DNA of 64,000 nt from G020354785 sp964461435. GTDB lineage: Bacteria > Bacteroidota > Bacteroidia > Bacteroidales > UBA10428. The stretch covers positions 16,238-80,237 of the forward strand of contig CAYWUI010000010.1 in the NCBI GenBank assembly GCA_964461435.1, in the 5' to 3' direction. A model generated the notes under the pieces. It had not been told where the DNA came from and made no database searches. It worked only from the letters and a program-made list of their open reading frames with translations. Positions 34,090 through 41,379 of this stretch are shown here, one piece after another. Numbering within the stretch: position 1 is the first letter of the stretch; every line of letters starts with the position of its first letter. The translations under genes and the position numbers were made by a program.

Positions 34090-34673
34090 TTAAAGGTGAA
34101 ACTGTGACTTTAGTTTTTCTGTGACAATGTGCCCGTCAAATAGCTGAATTACCCTGTTGGCCCGCTCGGCATTAATGGGTGAGTGTGTCACCATAATTAT
34201 TGTGGTTCCTTCATTATTAAGGTCTTCAAGAAGCTTCATAACCTCTTCGCCATTTTTGGAATCCAGGTTCCCTGTTGGCTCATCTGCATACGATCCATCA
34301 CTTCACTGACCATCCTGTGCCGCTCCGAAGATTTCATCGTTAGGTATAACAACGGGAGCTCAATGTTTTCATAAACATTTAGCTCGTCAATAAGATTAAA
34401 ACTCTGAAATACAAACCCTATATTACCTTTACGAAGATTTGTCCTTTGTCTTTCCTTTAATTTCGACACTTTGTTATTGTAAAAGTAATAATCTCCGCTT
34501 GTCGGATTATCGAGTAATACAAGGATATTTAACAGCGTTGATTTGCCACAGCCTGAGGGCCCCATTATTGCCACAAACTCTTTATCGGCAATTTCAAGAT
34601 TAACTTTATTAAGTGCTGTTGTTTCAACCTCCTCAGTCCTGAATATTTTTGTCAAATCCTTTGTTTTAATCAT
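34090..34673 (-). pseudogene. MacB/LolD-type ABC transporter ATPase, broken by internal deletion
   Basis: From ATG 34673 the frame encodes a normal N-terminal half (MIKTKDLTKIFRT; Walker A GPSGCGKSTLLN; Q-loop GFVFQSFNLIDELNVYEN) up to EVMDRMQMS. It then runs out at 34236. One base over, the reading frame continues ADEPTGNLDSKNGEE...IIMVTHSPINAERANR and stops at 34090. The ABC signature LSGGQQQR and most of Walker B, about 32 residues in relatives, are missing exactly at the frame change. No FtsX/MacB permease is adjacent. The gene cannot make an active ATPase unless this is an assembly error. Confidence 0.85.
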
Positions 34674-34831
34674 TGCTTCAAAGCTTTTTTGGTCCAGTGC
34701 CAGATATATGCTATTTGTAACAAATTATATTATATATCGCTTATAAGATAGAAGAACCGTATATTATCAAAATAATATGCGGTTCTTTAAGCAAGTTATG
34801 GTTATCCTCTCAGGGTTTATTCAGATAAAAA

Positions 34832-35182
34832 TCAGCTTTTCTTTCCGGCCGGGCCCACGTACTTACAGCCAAGGCCCAGTATGGGGATAAATATTTCCGA
34901 GAGCAAGATTAAACCGATGGTAAAACCTACATTTTTGCCAAAGCTTTTTGACAATAAATTTAAACTCCAGATAATCCAGATTATGTTGACTACTGGGATT
35001 ATGCATAGAATAAGCCACCACCATGGTTTACCGATAACACGAAAAAAAACAATTTGACCGTAAATAGGTATTAGAACTGCCCAGCCCGGTTGCCCGGCTT
35101 TACGATAAATTATCCATATTGAAACAATATTCAGAATGGCAACTGCCAAACAAATTATAGGTATTAACGATAGAGCTATCAT
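34832..35182 (-). CDS. Small multi-span membrane protein (DUF5684-like)
   Basis: A 116-residue protein with three to four hydrophobic segments (LIPIICLAVAILNIVSIWIIY; WAVLIPIYGQIVFFRVIG; WWWLILCIIPVVNIIWIIW; TIGLILLSEIFIPILGLG). The GQPGWAVLIPIYG pattern is that of the DUF5684/signal-peptidase-I-like small membrane family found in many bacteria. Function unknown. Confidence 0.75.
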   Translation of the reverse strand: MIALSLIPIICLAVAILNIVSIWIIYRKAGQPGWAVLIPIYGQIVFFRVIGKPWWWLILCIIPVVNIIWIIWSLNLLSKSFGKNVGFTIGLILLSEIFIPILGLGCKYVGPAGKKS

Positions 35183-35526
35183 AATAATAATTTTAAGTTA
35201 TAGATAAATTTACTGTTCAAAATAATGGTTCTTTTACAAAAAGACTAAGCTAACAAAATGATTATAAATATGAGATAATTTGAATGTTCAGGCGAGTCAT
35301 TATAGAGTAGGATCTCTATTATTTTTCATAGTTCACTGTACTTACAGATATTGTTACTATAAGCTAGCAGCAATTCCTGTATAAAAGTATAGCAATTTAT
35401 GCATTTAATTTATAACTATTTAAAAAATAATATTTATTTCTCAACAGGTACTGGCATGATTTTTTAGGTGTCTTAACCTGCAGGCTTTTACAGAGGGAGT
35501 TACCCTGGAAGATCAACCTGATGCCC
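35183..35526. other. Intergenic stretch without a gene
   Basis: 344 AT-rich bases with no supportable ORF. A modest hairpin (ATAGAG, six-base loop, CTCTAT, then a T-rich run) at 35302-35326 could be a weak terminator. Nothing else is recognised. Confidence 0.5.
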
Positions 35527-35904
35527 TTAAAAGTATTTTTTAAGTATTTTCATGAGTTCCTCCATGCTGAAAGGCTTGGTCAATACGTCATTGCAACCGG
35601 CGGCAATCGCGTCATCCACGTCATGAGGAGTTCTGCCCGCAGTTTGTGCTATAATTGGAATATTGCTATTAAATTTTATCATCTCACCTGTCACGGATCT
35701 TCCGTTTATATCGGGAAGCTGTATATCCATTAGAACCAGATCAATATCAGCATTATCTTTATAAAGCCGCAGCGCTTCCTTTCCGTTTTTTGCCCTTATT
35801 ATTTCACCTTTTGTTAATTTGAAAATCTGGTTTAGCAGTATATAGCTCATATCATCGTCTTCAACAATCAAAATTTTTTTTCCTTCCAGATTCAGAACGC
35901 ACAT
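35527..35904 (-). CDS. Single-domain response regulator (CheY-like)
   Basis: A 125-residue stand-alone REC domain: acidic pocket IVEDDD, phospho-acceptor Asp in LVLMDIQLPDINGR (about residue 60), Thr switch in AQTAGRT, and the Lys of VLTKPFSMEEL. All key residues are conserved, so it should be phosphorylated by a separate kinase or the HPt protein and act by protein contact. Bacteroidota often use such receivers in phosphorelays with hybrid kinases. Confidence 0.9.
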   Translation of the reverse strand: MCVLNLEGKKILIVEDDDMSYILLNQIFKLTKGEIIRAKNGKEALRLYKDNADIDLVLMDIQLPDINGRSVTGEMIKFNSNIPIIAQTAGRTPHDVDDAIAAGCNDVLTKPFSMEELMKILKKYF

Positions 35905-36082
35905 TTCTTTGAATAACTTAACTTTGTTAAAAACGTAAAAGTAGAAAATTCAGTTTTATAAATTATTTAAAATGAGATTTTTTATTAAAATATTTTATAT
36001 TTTCAATAAATCATTTTTATATTGGCCATAAATTTAGTATTAGTCTCATATATTTCATTATTAATGAGTTAAAACTGAAATC

Positions 36083-37390
36083 ATGTCATTAAAAATTAAG
36101 GAATTCCTTGAAAAGGGAATATGGAAAATCCGGTTAAAGGGCAAACCTTCCGGCAAAACCTTTTTTATAAGGCAATTGAGAATACTTCTAATTGCAATCA
36201 GGGGATTTGCAGAGGACAAAGTCCAGTTAAGGGCATCTGCCCTTACTTTTTATACATTATTGTCAGTTGTCCCTGTGCTGGCAATGATATTTGGAATTGC
36301 CAAGGGATTTGGTTTTGATGAACACTTAAAAACAATGCTGCAGGAAAAACTTTCAGAGCATAAGGAAATACTGGTTGAAATAATAAAATTCGCTGACAGG
36401 ACCCTTAAAAATGTAAAAGGGGGATTTATTGCAGGAACCGGACTGGTAGTATTGATATGGTCTGTAATGAAAGTGCTCGGCAATATTGAAAATGCATTTA
36501 ACAATATCTGGCAGATAAAAAAATCCAGGGGATTTTCCAGGAAGTTCAGTGACTATCTTTCTCTTGTCGTTGTAGCTCCCATACTTGTATTTGTTTCCAG
36601 CGGATTTACAGTTACACAGGATAATACTTTTATACAGGGAAATTTACTCGTATATCTGGGCCCCTTATTTAAATTCCTTGTATGGATACTTTCATTTACT
36701 CTTATATGGTTTGTGTTTACCCTATTATATATTATACTACCAAATACAAAGGTTAATTTCAAACCTGCTTTTGCAGGGGGAGTTATTGCAGGTTCGATGT
36801 TCCAGGTTTTACAGTGGGCATATGTTAATTTCCAGTCACTGTTATCGGGATACGGTGCAATTTACGGGAGTTTTGCTGCCCTCCCGTTATTTTTAATGTG
36901 GATGCAGTTCAGCTGGCTGATAATGTTGTTCGGAGCTGAAATAGCTTTTGCATACCAGAATGTGGAAAACTATGAGCATGAAGCAGATGTTCTGAACATA
37001 AGTACTCATTTTAAACGAATATTATCACTGCTGATAGCACACCAGATAATAAAAAATTTTGCAAACGGACAGCCGGCAATGACGTCAAATGAAATTTCAC
37101 ATAAACTTGATATTCCTGTGAGGCTTGTAAGAGAGATAATTTATGAATTGTATGAAGCAAAAATACTGTCCGAGACAATTACCAGAAACGTTAAGGAACT
37201 GGCATATCAGCCGGCCCAGGATCCCCGCCGCCTGACCATAAGGTATGTCATGCAGTGCCTTGATAAAAGAGGAATAGACTCTATACCCATTGACAGCTCT
37301 GATGAACTGAAAAGTATCTCCGGCATAATAAACGCATTTGAAAATGAACTGGAAAAGTCACCCAAAAATGTATTATTGAGAGACCTTTAA
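36083..37390 (+). CDS. YihY/BrkB family inner-membrane protein with winged-helix tail
   Basis: A 435-residue protein once called ribonuclease BN. Six hydrophobic segments lie in residues about 45-300. Family hallmarks are RASALTFYTLLSVVPVLAMIFGIAKGFG, LFLMWMQFSWLIMLFGAEIAFAYQN and the GSMFQVLQWAYVNFQ stretch. The last 130 residues are soluble and contain a winged-helix-like segment (MTSNEISHKLDIPVRLVREIIYELYEAKIL), a common extension. Function unknown; not a tRNA nuclease. Confidence 0.88.
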   Translation: MSLKIKEFLEKGIWKIRLKGKPSGKTFFIRQLRILLIAIRGFAEDKVQLRASALTFYTLLSVVPVLAMIFGIAKGFGFDEHLKTMLQEKLSEHKEILVEIIKFADRTLKNVKGGFIAGTGLVVLIWSVMKVLGNIENAFNNIWQIKKSRGFSRKFSDYLSLVVVAPILVFVSSGFTVTQDNTFIQGNLLVYLGPLFKFLVWILSFTLIWFVFTLLYIILPNTKVNFKPAFAGGVIAGSMFQVLQWAYVNFQSLLSGYGAIYGSFAALPLFLMWMQFSWLIMLFGAEIAFAYQNVENYEHEADVLNISTHFKRILSLLIAHQIIKNFANGQPAMTSNEISHKLDIPVRLVREIIYELYEAKILSETITRNVKELAYQPAQDPRRLTIRYVMQCLDKRGIDSIPIDSSDELKSISGIINAFENELEKSPKNVLLRDL

Positions 37391-37431
37391 GAAATATATT
37401 AATATTTATTCTTTTCCGGGGCATATATTAA

Positions 37432-37463
37432 TTTGATATTCTGACAAAATATTTCTAATATTG
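37432..37463 (+). promoter_or_regulatory. Candidate promoter of the hisG leader transcript
   Basis: TTTG at 37432-37435, 20 bases, TAATATTG at 37456-37463 (one mismatch to TAnnTTTG). The predicted start falls near 37468, just before the leader ORF. Confidence 0.55.
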
Positions 37464-37481
37464 CATCTTGATAAATAAGAG

Positions 37482-37538
37482 ATGAAAATAATTATTACAC
37501 ATACATGGCATTCAAGGTACCTTATAGTGTATCTATAG
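37482..37538 (+). CDS. Candidate his-operon leader peptide
   Basis: An 18-codon ORF (MKIIITHTWHSRYLIVYL) between the promoter and hisG. His codons occur at positions 7 and 10, a T-H-T-x-H cluster. Two His in 18 is enriched but weaker than in enterobacterial leaders. It is preceded by AAGAG at ribosome-binding distance. The THT codons form part of the 5' arm of the long-range stem at 37495-37557, so ribosome position would decide whether that stem forms. Function inferred from position and structure only. Confidence 0.55.
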   Translation: MKIIITHTWHSRYLIVYL

Positions 37539-37557
37539 GTTGCTGCGGTATGTGTAA
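37495..37557 (+). promoter_or_regulatory. Leader RNA stem enclosing an internal hairpin
   Basis: TTACACATAC (37495-37504) is the exact complement of GTATGTGTAA (37548-37557), a perfect 10-bp stem. Inside it, ACCTTATAG pairs with CTATAGGT with one bulged base (about 37519-37540). It overlaps the leader His codons and precedes the terminator hairpin, as a pause or sequestering structure in an attenuator would. I did not find a convincing antiterminator pairing. Confidence 0.5.
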
Positions 37558-37574
37558 AATCAAAATAATGGTTT

Positions 37575-37606
37575 AAAAGGTTTGCAGGTATTGCAGGCCT
37601 TTTTTT
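37575..37606 (+). terminator. Attenuator-type terminator in front of hisG
   Basis: AAAAGGTTTGCA, loop GGTAT, TGCAGGCCTTTT: 12 pairs including two G-U, then a T-run. It lies inside the leader and only 17 bases before the hisG start, where a terminator makes sense only if it is conditional. Confidence 0.7.
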
Positions 37607-37622
37607 ATTTAAAAGGTTTGCT

Positions 37623-38483
37623 ATGGAAAAATTAAAAATTACAATTCAAAAGGAAGGAAGATTGAATGAAAAATCTTTGCATCTTATAGAAGATTGTGGA
37701 ATATTATTAACACAGGAGGGGCGAAGGAGGCTGGTTTCCTTGGGGCAGAACTTTCCCCTGGAAGTGTTATATGTGCGTGATGATGATATCCCTCAGTATG
37801 TATATGACGGTGTGGCAGATATAGGCATAGCAGGTGAGAACACAGTGCTGGAAAGATGCAAAGATGTTAAAATAATAGAGAGGCTGGGATTTGCCAGATG
37901 CAGGCTATCTCTGGCCATACCCCAATCGGTAAAATATACGGGCAAAGAGTTTTTTAACGGTAAAAAGATCGCTACTTCATACCCGGTAATTCTGCAGAAA
38001 TATCTTGATGAGAACAATATAAGTGCTGAAATTCATGAGATCAGCGGTTCTGTTGAGATAGCGCCGGGCATTGGCCTTGCCGATTCTATTTTTGACATAG
38101 TAAGCTCGGGAAGCACGCTTGTCAGCAACAGGCTTAAAGAAGTTGAAGTGGTATGTCATTCGGAGGCAGTAATAATTGCTGCGCCCCACCTGGCAAAGGA
38201 TAAAAAAAATATTCTGGATGATTTGCTGTTCAGAATTAAGTCGGTGCAGCGTTCACGTAATTATAAGTATATTCTGCTTAATGCCCCTGATGATAAAATA
38301 GACAAGATAGTGAAGCTTTTGCCGGGGATGAAGAGTCCGACAATTATCCCGTTATATGAAAAAGGATGGAGCTCATTGCATTCGGTAATTAGTGAAAATG
38401 AATTCTGGGAAGTAATAAGCAAATTAAAAGAATATGGCGCACAAGGTATTCTTGTGACTTCAATTGAGAAAATGATAATTTAA
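37623..38483 (+). CDS. hisG: ATP phosphoribosyltransferase (long form)
   Basis: A 286-residue enzyme of the first histidine step, joining ATP and PRPP; normally feedback-inhibited by histidine. Motifs: KITIQKEGRLNEKSLHLIEDCG, the phosphate-binding loop around EIAPGIGLADSIFDIVSSGSTLVSN, and the C-terminal ACT-like regulatory domain (about residues 210-286; KSPTIIPLYEKGWSSLHSVI). The long form does not need HisZ. Followed by an exporter gene 8 bases later. Confidence 0.96.
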   Translation: MEKLKITIQKEGRLNEKSLHLIEDCGILLTQEGRRRLVSLGQNFPLEVLYVRDDDIPQYVYDGVADIGIAGENTVLERCKDVKIIERLGFARCRLSLAIPQSVKYTGKEFFNGKKIATSYPVILQKYLDENNISAEIHEISGSVEIAPGIGLADSIFDIVSSGSTLVSNRLKEVEVVCHSEAVIIAAPHLAKDKKNILDDLLFRIKSVQRSRNYKYILLNAPDDKIDKIVKLLPGMKSPTIIPLYEKGWSSLHSVISENEFWEVISKLKEYGAQGILVTSIEKMII

Positions 38484-38491
38484 AATTAAAA

Positions 38492-39397
38492 ATGAAGGCG
38501 AGTAATTTTTTTCAGTTTTCCGTTCCGGCTCTAATATGGGGGACAACATGGTATGCCATAAAGTTCCAGCTAGGGATTGTTAATCCTTTATGCTCTGTGG
38601 CATACAGGTTTGCTGCTGCCGGAATATTATTGCTCGTTATTTGCAGGTTATTGAAATTAAATCTCAGATTTTCGCTGCGCAGCCATTTTTTTATGTTACT
38701 TCAGGGCCTGCTTCTTTTCAGTACAAATTACTGGCTTGTATATATAGCTGAGCAGCATTTAACAAGCGGACTGGTAGCCATAGTATTTTCACTGATAATC
38801 TTTTTAAATATATTTTTTAATTCCATAATACTTAAGGGCGCCATAAGGAAAAAGGTTTTATTTGGAGGCATACTGGGTATTACAGGCACATTGCTCATAT
38901 TTAAAAATGAACTGCATGTCTTCAGCTTTTCTGATAAGAATTCCTATGCATTAATAATATCCTTAATTTCTATTATTTTAGCATCACTGGGAAATATTAC
39001 ATCAGCATATAATCAGAAGAATAAGCTGCCGGTTATCCAGACTAACGCATTCGGCATGACATACGGTTCTTTATTAACATTTGTGGTGGCACTGATAGCA
39101 GGGACAGAGCTGAAGTTTGAGGTGTCAGCTCCGTATATAATTTCACTCCTGTACCTGGCTATATTTGGTTCTATTGCAGCTTTCAGCTTCTATTTGAAAT
39201 TAATCGGAAATATAGGACCTGACAGGGCCTCTTATGTCATTTTAATTGCACCTGTGATAGCAGTTATTGTATCAATTATTTTCGAAGATTATAATCCCGG
39301 CAAATCAGCTGTAATAGGAATAGTGCTATTAATTTCAGGTAATTTTCTGGCAATGAGTAAACGTACTAATTTAGCTAATATTCTAAAATGGAAATAA
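38492..39397 (+). CDS. EamA/DMT family transporter inside the his operon
   Basis: A 301-residue ten-helix carrier of two EamA repeats (FSVPALIWGTTWYAIKFQLG; FAAAGILLLVICRLLKL; second repeat starting near residue 155). Typical exporter of amino acids or metabolites. It begins 8 bases after hisG and its end overlaps hisD by 10 bases, so it is translated as part of the operon. The position suggests export of histidine, a pathway intermediate or a toxic analogue, but nothing in the sequence names the cargo. Confidence 0.88.
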   Translation: MKASNFFQFSVPALIWGTTWYAIKFQLGIVNPLCSVAYRFAAAGILLLVICRLLKLNLRFSLRSHFFMLLQGLLLFSTNYWLVYIAEQHLTSGLVAIVFSLIIFLNIFFNSIILKGAIRKKVLFGGILGITGTLLIFKNELHVFSFSDKNSYALIISLISIILASLGNITSAYNQKNKLPVIQTNAFGMTYGSLLTFVVALIAGTELKFEVSAPYIISLLYLAIFGSIAAFSFYLKLIGNIGPDRASYVILIAPVIAVIVSIIFEDYNPGKSAVIGIVLLISGNFLAMSKRTNLANILKWK

Positions 39398-40671
39398 TAA
39401 GATATCCTGAACCGGCCACATGGGCAGACATTTTAAAGCGCCCTGTGTATGATAATAAGTTGATTTATGAATCAGTAAGGCAAATATTAACCGACGTCAA
39501 AGAGAATGGTGATGATGCATTAAAAAAATATTCATTGAAATTTGATGGTGTGAATCTGGAAAGCTTTGCGGTAGAAAGGGAAGAGATAAATCAATCTGAA
39601 AAATTTATAAGCAAGGACCTAAAGCAGGCAATACTTCGTGCCATGGTGAATATTGAAAAATTCCATTCATCACAAAAACAAAAGACCAGAATTATTAATG
39701 TCACCAGGGGAGTAAAATGCTGGCAAAAAAGTGTGGCGGTGGAGAAAATCGGACTTTATATTCCGGGGGGCTCGGCCCCGCTGTTTTCGACAGTCCTTAT
39801 GCTTGGAATACCAGCCAGGATCGCAGGATGCAAAGATATTATCATGTGCACGCCTCCTGATAAAAAAGGCACCATAAACCCTGCAATATTATATTGTGCC
39901 GGACTGGTGGGGGTTACGGCAATATTTAAAATTGGTGGTGCTCAGGCTATAGCTGCCATGGCCTACGGTACAGAAACGGTACCCGGGGTCTATAAAATAT
40001 TCGGACCGGGAAATCAATATGTCACGGCTGCAAAACAACTTGTGACAATGGATGGACTTGCTATAGACCTGCCTGCCGGCCCCTCTGAAGTGGCCGTAAT
40101 TGCTGATATCTCGGCCTGTCCCGAATTTGTGGCTTCTGATCTGTTGTCCCAGGCGGAGCACAATCCCGACAGCCAGGTAATATTAGCAACTACGGAAGAA
40201 AAAGTTATTACAATGGTCAGTGAAGAATTGCAGAAACAGATTAAGGAACTTCCAAAAAAAGAGCTTGCCAGGCAATCATTGCAAAATAGCAGGATTCTGC
40301 TGATGAGAAACATGACAGATATTATAGATATTATAAATTCATACGCTCCCGAGCACTTAATAATTTCTGCCCGGCATGCCGGCAGTATAGCCGAACAGAT
40401 AACCAATGCGGGATCGGTATTTATCGGCAATTACTCTCCTGAGAGCGCAGGGGACTATATGTCAGGCACTAATCATACCCTTCCGACAAACGGATATGCA
40501 AAAGCATACAACGGACTGAACCTTGATGACTATGTCAGGAAAATAACATTTCAGAAAGTAAGCAGAAGAGGATTAAAAAAGATAGGCCCTGCAATAAAAA
40601 TTATGGCTGAGGCAGAAGAACTGGCTGCACACAGGCATGCCGTGGATATAAGACTTAAAAAAATCAGATAA
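39388..40671 (+). CDS. hisD: Histidinol dehydrogenase
   Basis: A 427-residue zinc- and NAD-dependent enzyme carrying out the last two steps of histidine biosynthesis. Characteristic segments are GLYIPGGSAPLFSTVLMLGIPA, GGAQAIAAMAYGTETVPGVYKIFGPGNQYVTAAKQLV (family signature, about 190-225), the catalytic SYAPEHL, and GDYMSGTNHTLPT. The ATG lies inside the EamA gene end. In the classical order hisC would follow, but here hisC is 23 kb away on the other strand. Confidence 0.97.
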   Translation: MEIIRYPEPATWADILKRPVYDNKLIYESVRQILTDVKENGDDALKKYSLKFDGVNLESFAVEREEINQSEKFISKDLKQAILRAMVNIEKFHSSQKQKTRIINVTRGVKCWQKSVAVEKIGLYIPGGSAPLFSTVLMLGIPARIAGCKDIIMCTPPDKKGTINPAILYCAGLVGVTAIFKIGGAQAIAAMAYGTETVPGVYKIFGPGNQYVTAAKQLVTMDGLAIDLPAGPSEVAVIADISACPEFVASDLLSQAEHNPDSQVILATTEEKVITMVSEELQKQIKELPKKELARQSLQNSRILLMRNMTDIIDIINSYAPEHLIISARHAGSIAEQITNAGSVFIGNYSPESAGDYMSGTNHTLPTNGYAKAYNGLNLDDYVRKITFQKVSRRGLKKIGPAIKIMAEAEELAAHRHAVDIRLKKIR

Positions 40672-40768
40672 TAGCTCCCTTCTTTTTATATGTTCTTATC
40701 GTCTGCACATCCGCATATTGGATAACAGGATAATAATAAAAGGATCCGTTTTGTGCTGCATTTAAAAG

Positions 40769-40780
40769 TGATGAATATCA
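40769..40780. promoter_or_regulatory. FNR/CRP-like palindrome 1
   Basis: TGAT-GAAT-ATCA, flanked by G and T. Its centre lies 63.5 bases before the -7-like element of ncRNA copy 1. The form resembles the FNR half-site pair TTGAT-N4-ATCAA. Confidence 0.55.
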
Positions 40781-40804
40781 TCATATAATAATAACATATA
40801 TCAC

Positions 40805-40818
40805 TTGATTTATATCAA
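40805..40818. promoter_or_regulatory. FNR-like palindrome 2 (perfect TTGAT-N4-ATCAA)
   Basis: TTGAT-TTAT-ATCAA matches the FNR consensus exactly. If transcription starts near 40853, the site is centred at about -41.5, the standard class II activator position. Confidence 0.6.
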
Positions 40819-40849
40819 CTTATATTTAATAAGTTCGTAAATTTAATTA

Positions 40850-41003
40850 AACAAAATCATAGGTTCTTTCATAGTTAAAAATAATTTAAGGTTTAGTTAG
40901 ATTTAGGGTTAATAATAAGTACAGATGTGAGTTTTTTTCGTTTGATAGGATTTAATTAGTTTTAGGTGTTGAATAATCCCGGTTAATCCGGGATTATTTT
41001 TTT
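40850..41003 (+). ncRNA. Candidate small RNA, tandem copy 1
   Basis: Non-coding stretch running from a -7-like element (TAAATTTA, 40838-40845) to a strong terminator (AATAATCCCGG, five-base loop, CCGGGATTATT, T-run; 40972-41003). It shares ordered blocks with copy 2: TTAGATTTAGGGTTA (40897-40911), AGTACAG (40918), TTTGATAGG (40941) and TTAGTTTTAGGT (40956-40967). Block spacing is the same to within one base. No ORF or ribosome-binding site is supported. The start is inferred. Confidence 0.6.
40972..41003 (+). terminator. Terminator of ncRNA copy 1
   Basis: Perfect 11-bp stem with GC-rich upper half and eight T; strong intrinsic terminator with no gene directly upstream, which itself argues for a non-coding transcript. 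Confidence 0.9.
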
Positions 41004-41010
41004 GAATAAA

Positions 41011-41022
41011 TGATTTATATCA
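41011..41022. promoter_or_regulatory. FNR/CRP-like palindrome 3
   Basis: TGAT-TTAT-ATCA. Its centre is 63.5 bases before the -7 element of copy 2, the same distance as palindrome 1 has to copy 1. Confidence 0.55.
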
Positions 41023-41030
41023 TCACTAAA

Positions 41031-41045
41031 TGATAATATATATCA
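41031..41045. promoter_or_regulatory. FNR/CRP-like palindrome 4 (wider spacer)
   Basis: TGATA-ATATA-TATCA, a perfect 15-base palindrome, with its centre two helical turns from palindrome 3. The longer spacer makes this a weaker FNR-type candidate. Confidence 0.4.
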
Positions 41046-41091
41046 TTGTAATTCATAAAAAATGAAATTCTTTTTATTCTATCTTTGAGTC

Positions 41092-41225
41092 CAGTAAGTA
41101 TATTAATATTGAATAGACTTATTTAGATTTAGGGTTAGTATTTAGTACAGTCGCTAGATTTATCATTTGATAGGGTTTATTAGTTTTAGGTATTCATAAG
41201 TCCCGGTTTTAAATCGGGACTTTTT
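41092..41225 (+). ncRNA. Candidate small RNA, tandem copy 2
   Basis: Begins after an exact -7 element TATCTTTG (41080-41087) and ends at a terminator (AAGTCCCG ... CGGGACTT, T-run; 41198-41225). The same blocks as copy 1 recur: TTAGATTTAGGGTTA (41123-41137), AGTACAG (41144), TTTGATAGG (41166) and TTAGTTTTAGGT (41180-41191). The terminator stems differ in sequence between copies while both keep pairing, a sign of selection on structure. Confidence 0.65.
41198..41225 (+). terminator. Terminator of ncRNA copy 2
   Basis: AAGTCCCG, nine-base loop, CGGGACTT followed by T-rich sequence. Confidence 0.88.
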
Positions 41226-41245
41226 ATTTTTGCCGGTTTTGAGAA

Positions 41246-41257
41246 TGATAAATATCA
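41246..41257. promoter_or_regulatory. FNR/CRP-like palindrome 5, before the M1 peptidase gene
   Basis: TGAT-AAAT-ATCA. It is followed 50 bases later by an exact -7 element TAAATTTG (41308-41315), which is 65 bases before the peptidase ATG. Confidence 0.5.
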
Positions 41258-41307
41258 TCACAGTAATGCTAAATCAATTAAAACAAGGAAATAATTAAAA
41301 CTTATAA

Positions 41308-41315
41308 TAAATTTG
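41308..41315 (+). promoter_or_regulatory. Candidate -7 element for the M1 peptidase gene
   Basis: TAAATTTG matches TAnnTTTG; no clear -33 element, as expected for an activator-dependent promoter. Confidence 0.45.
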
Positions 41316-41379
41316 AGAATTTTACAGGTACTAATACGCTTATTGAAGCTGATTGGCTACTTTTTTGTTAAATATTATT

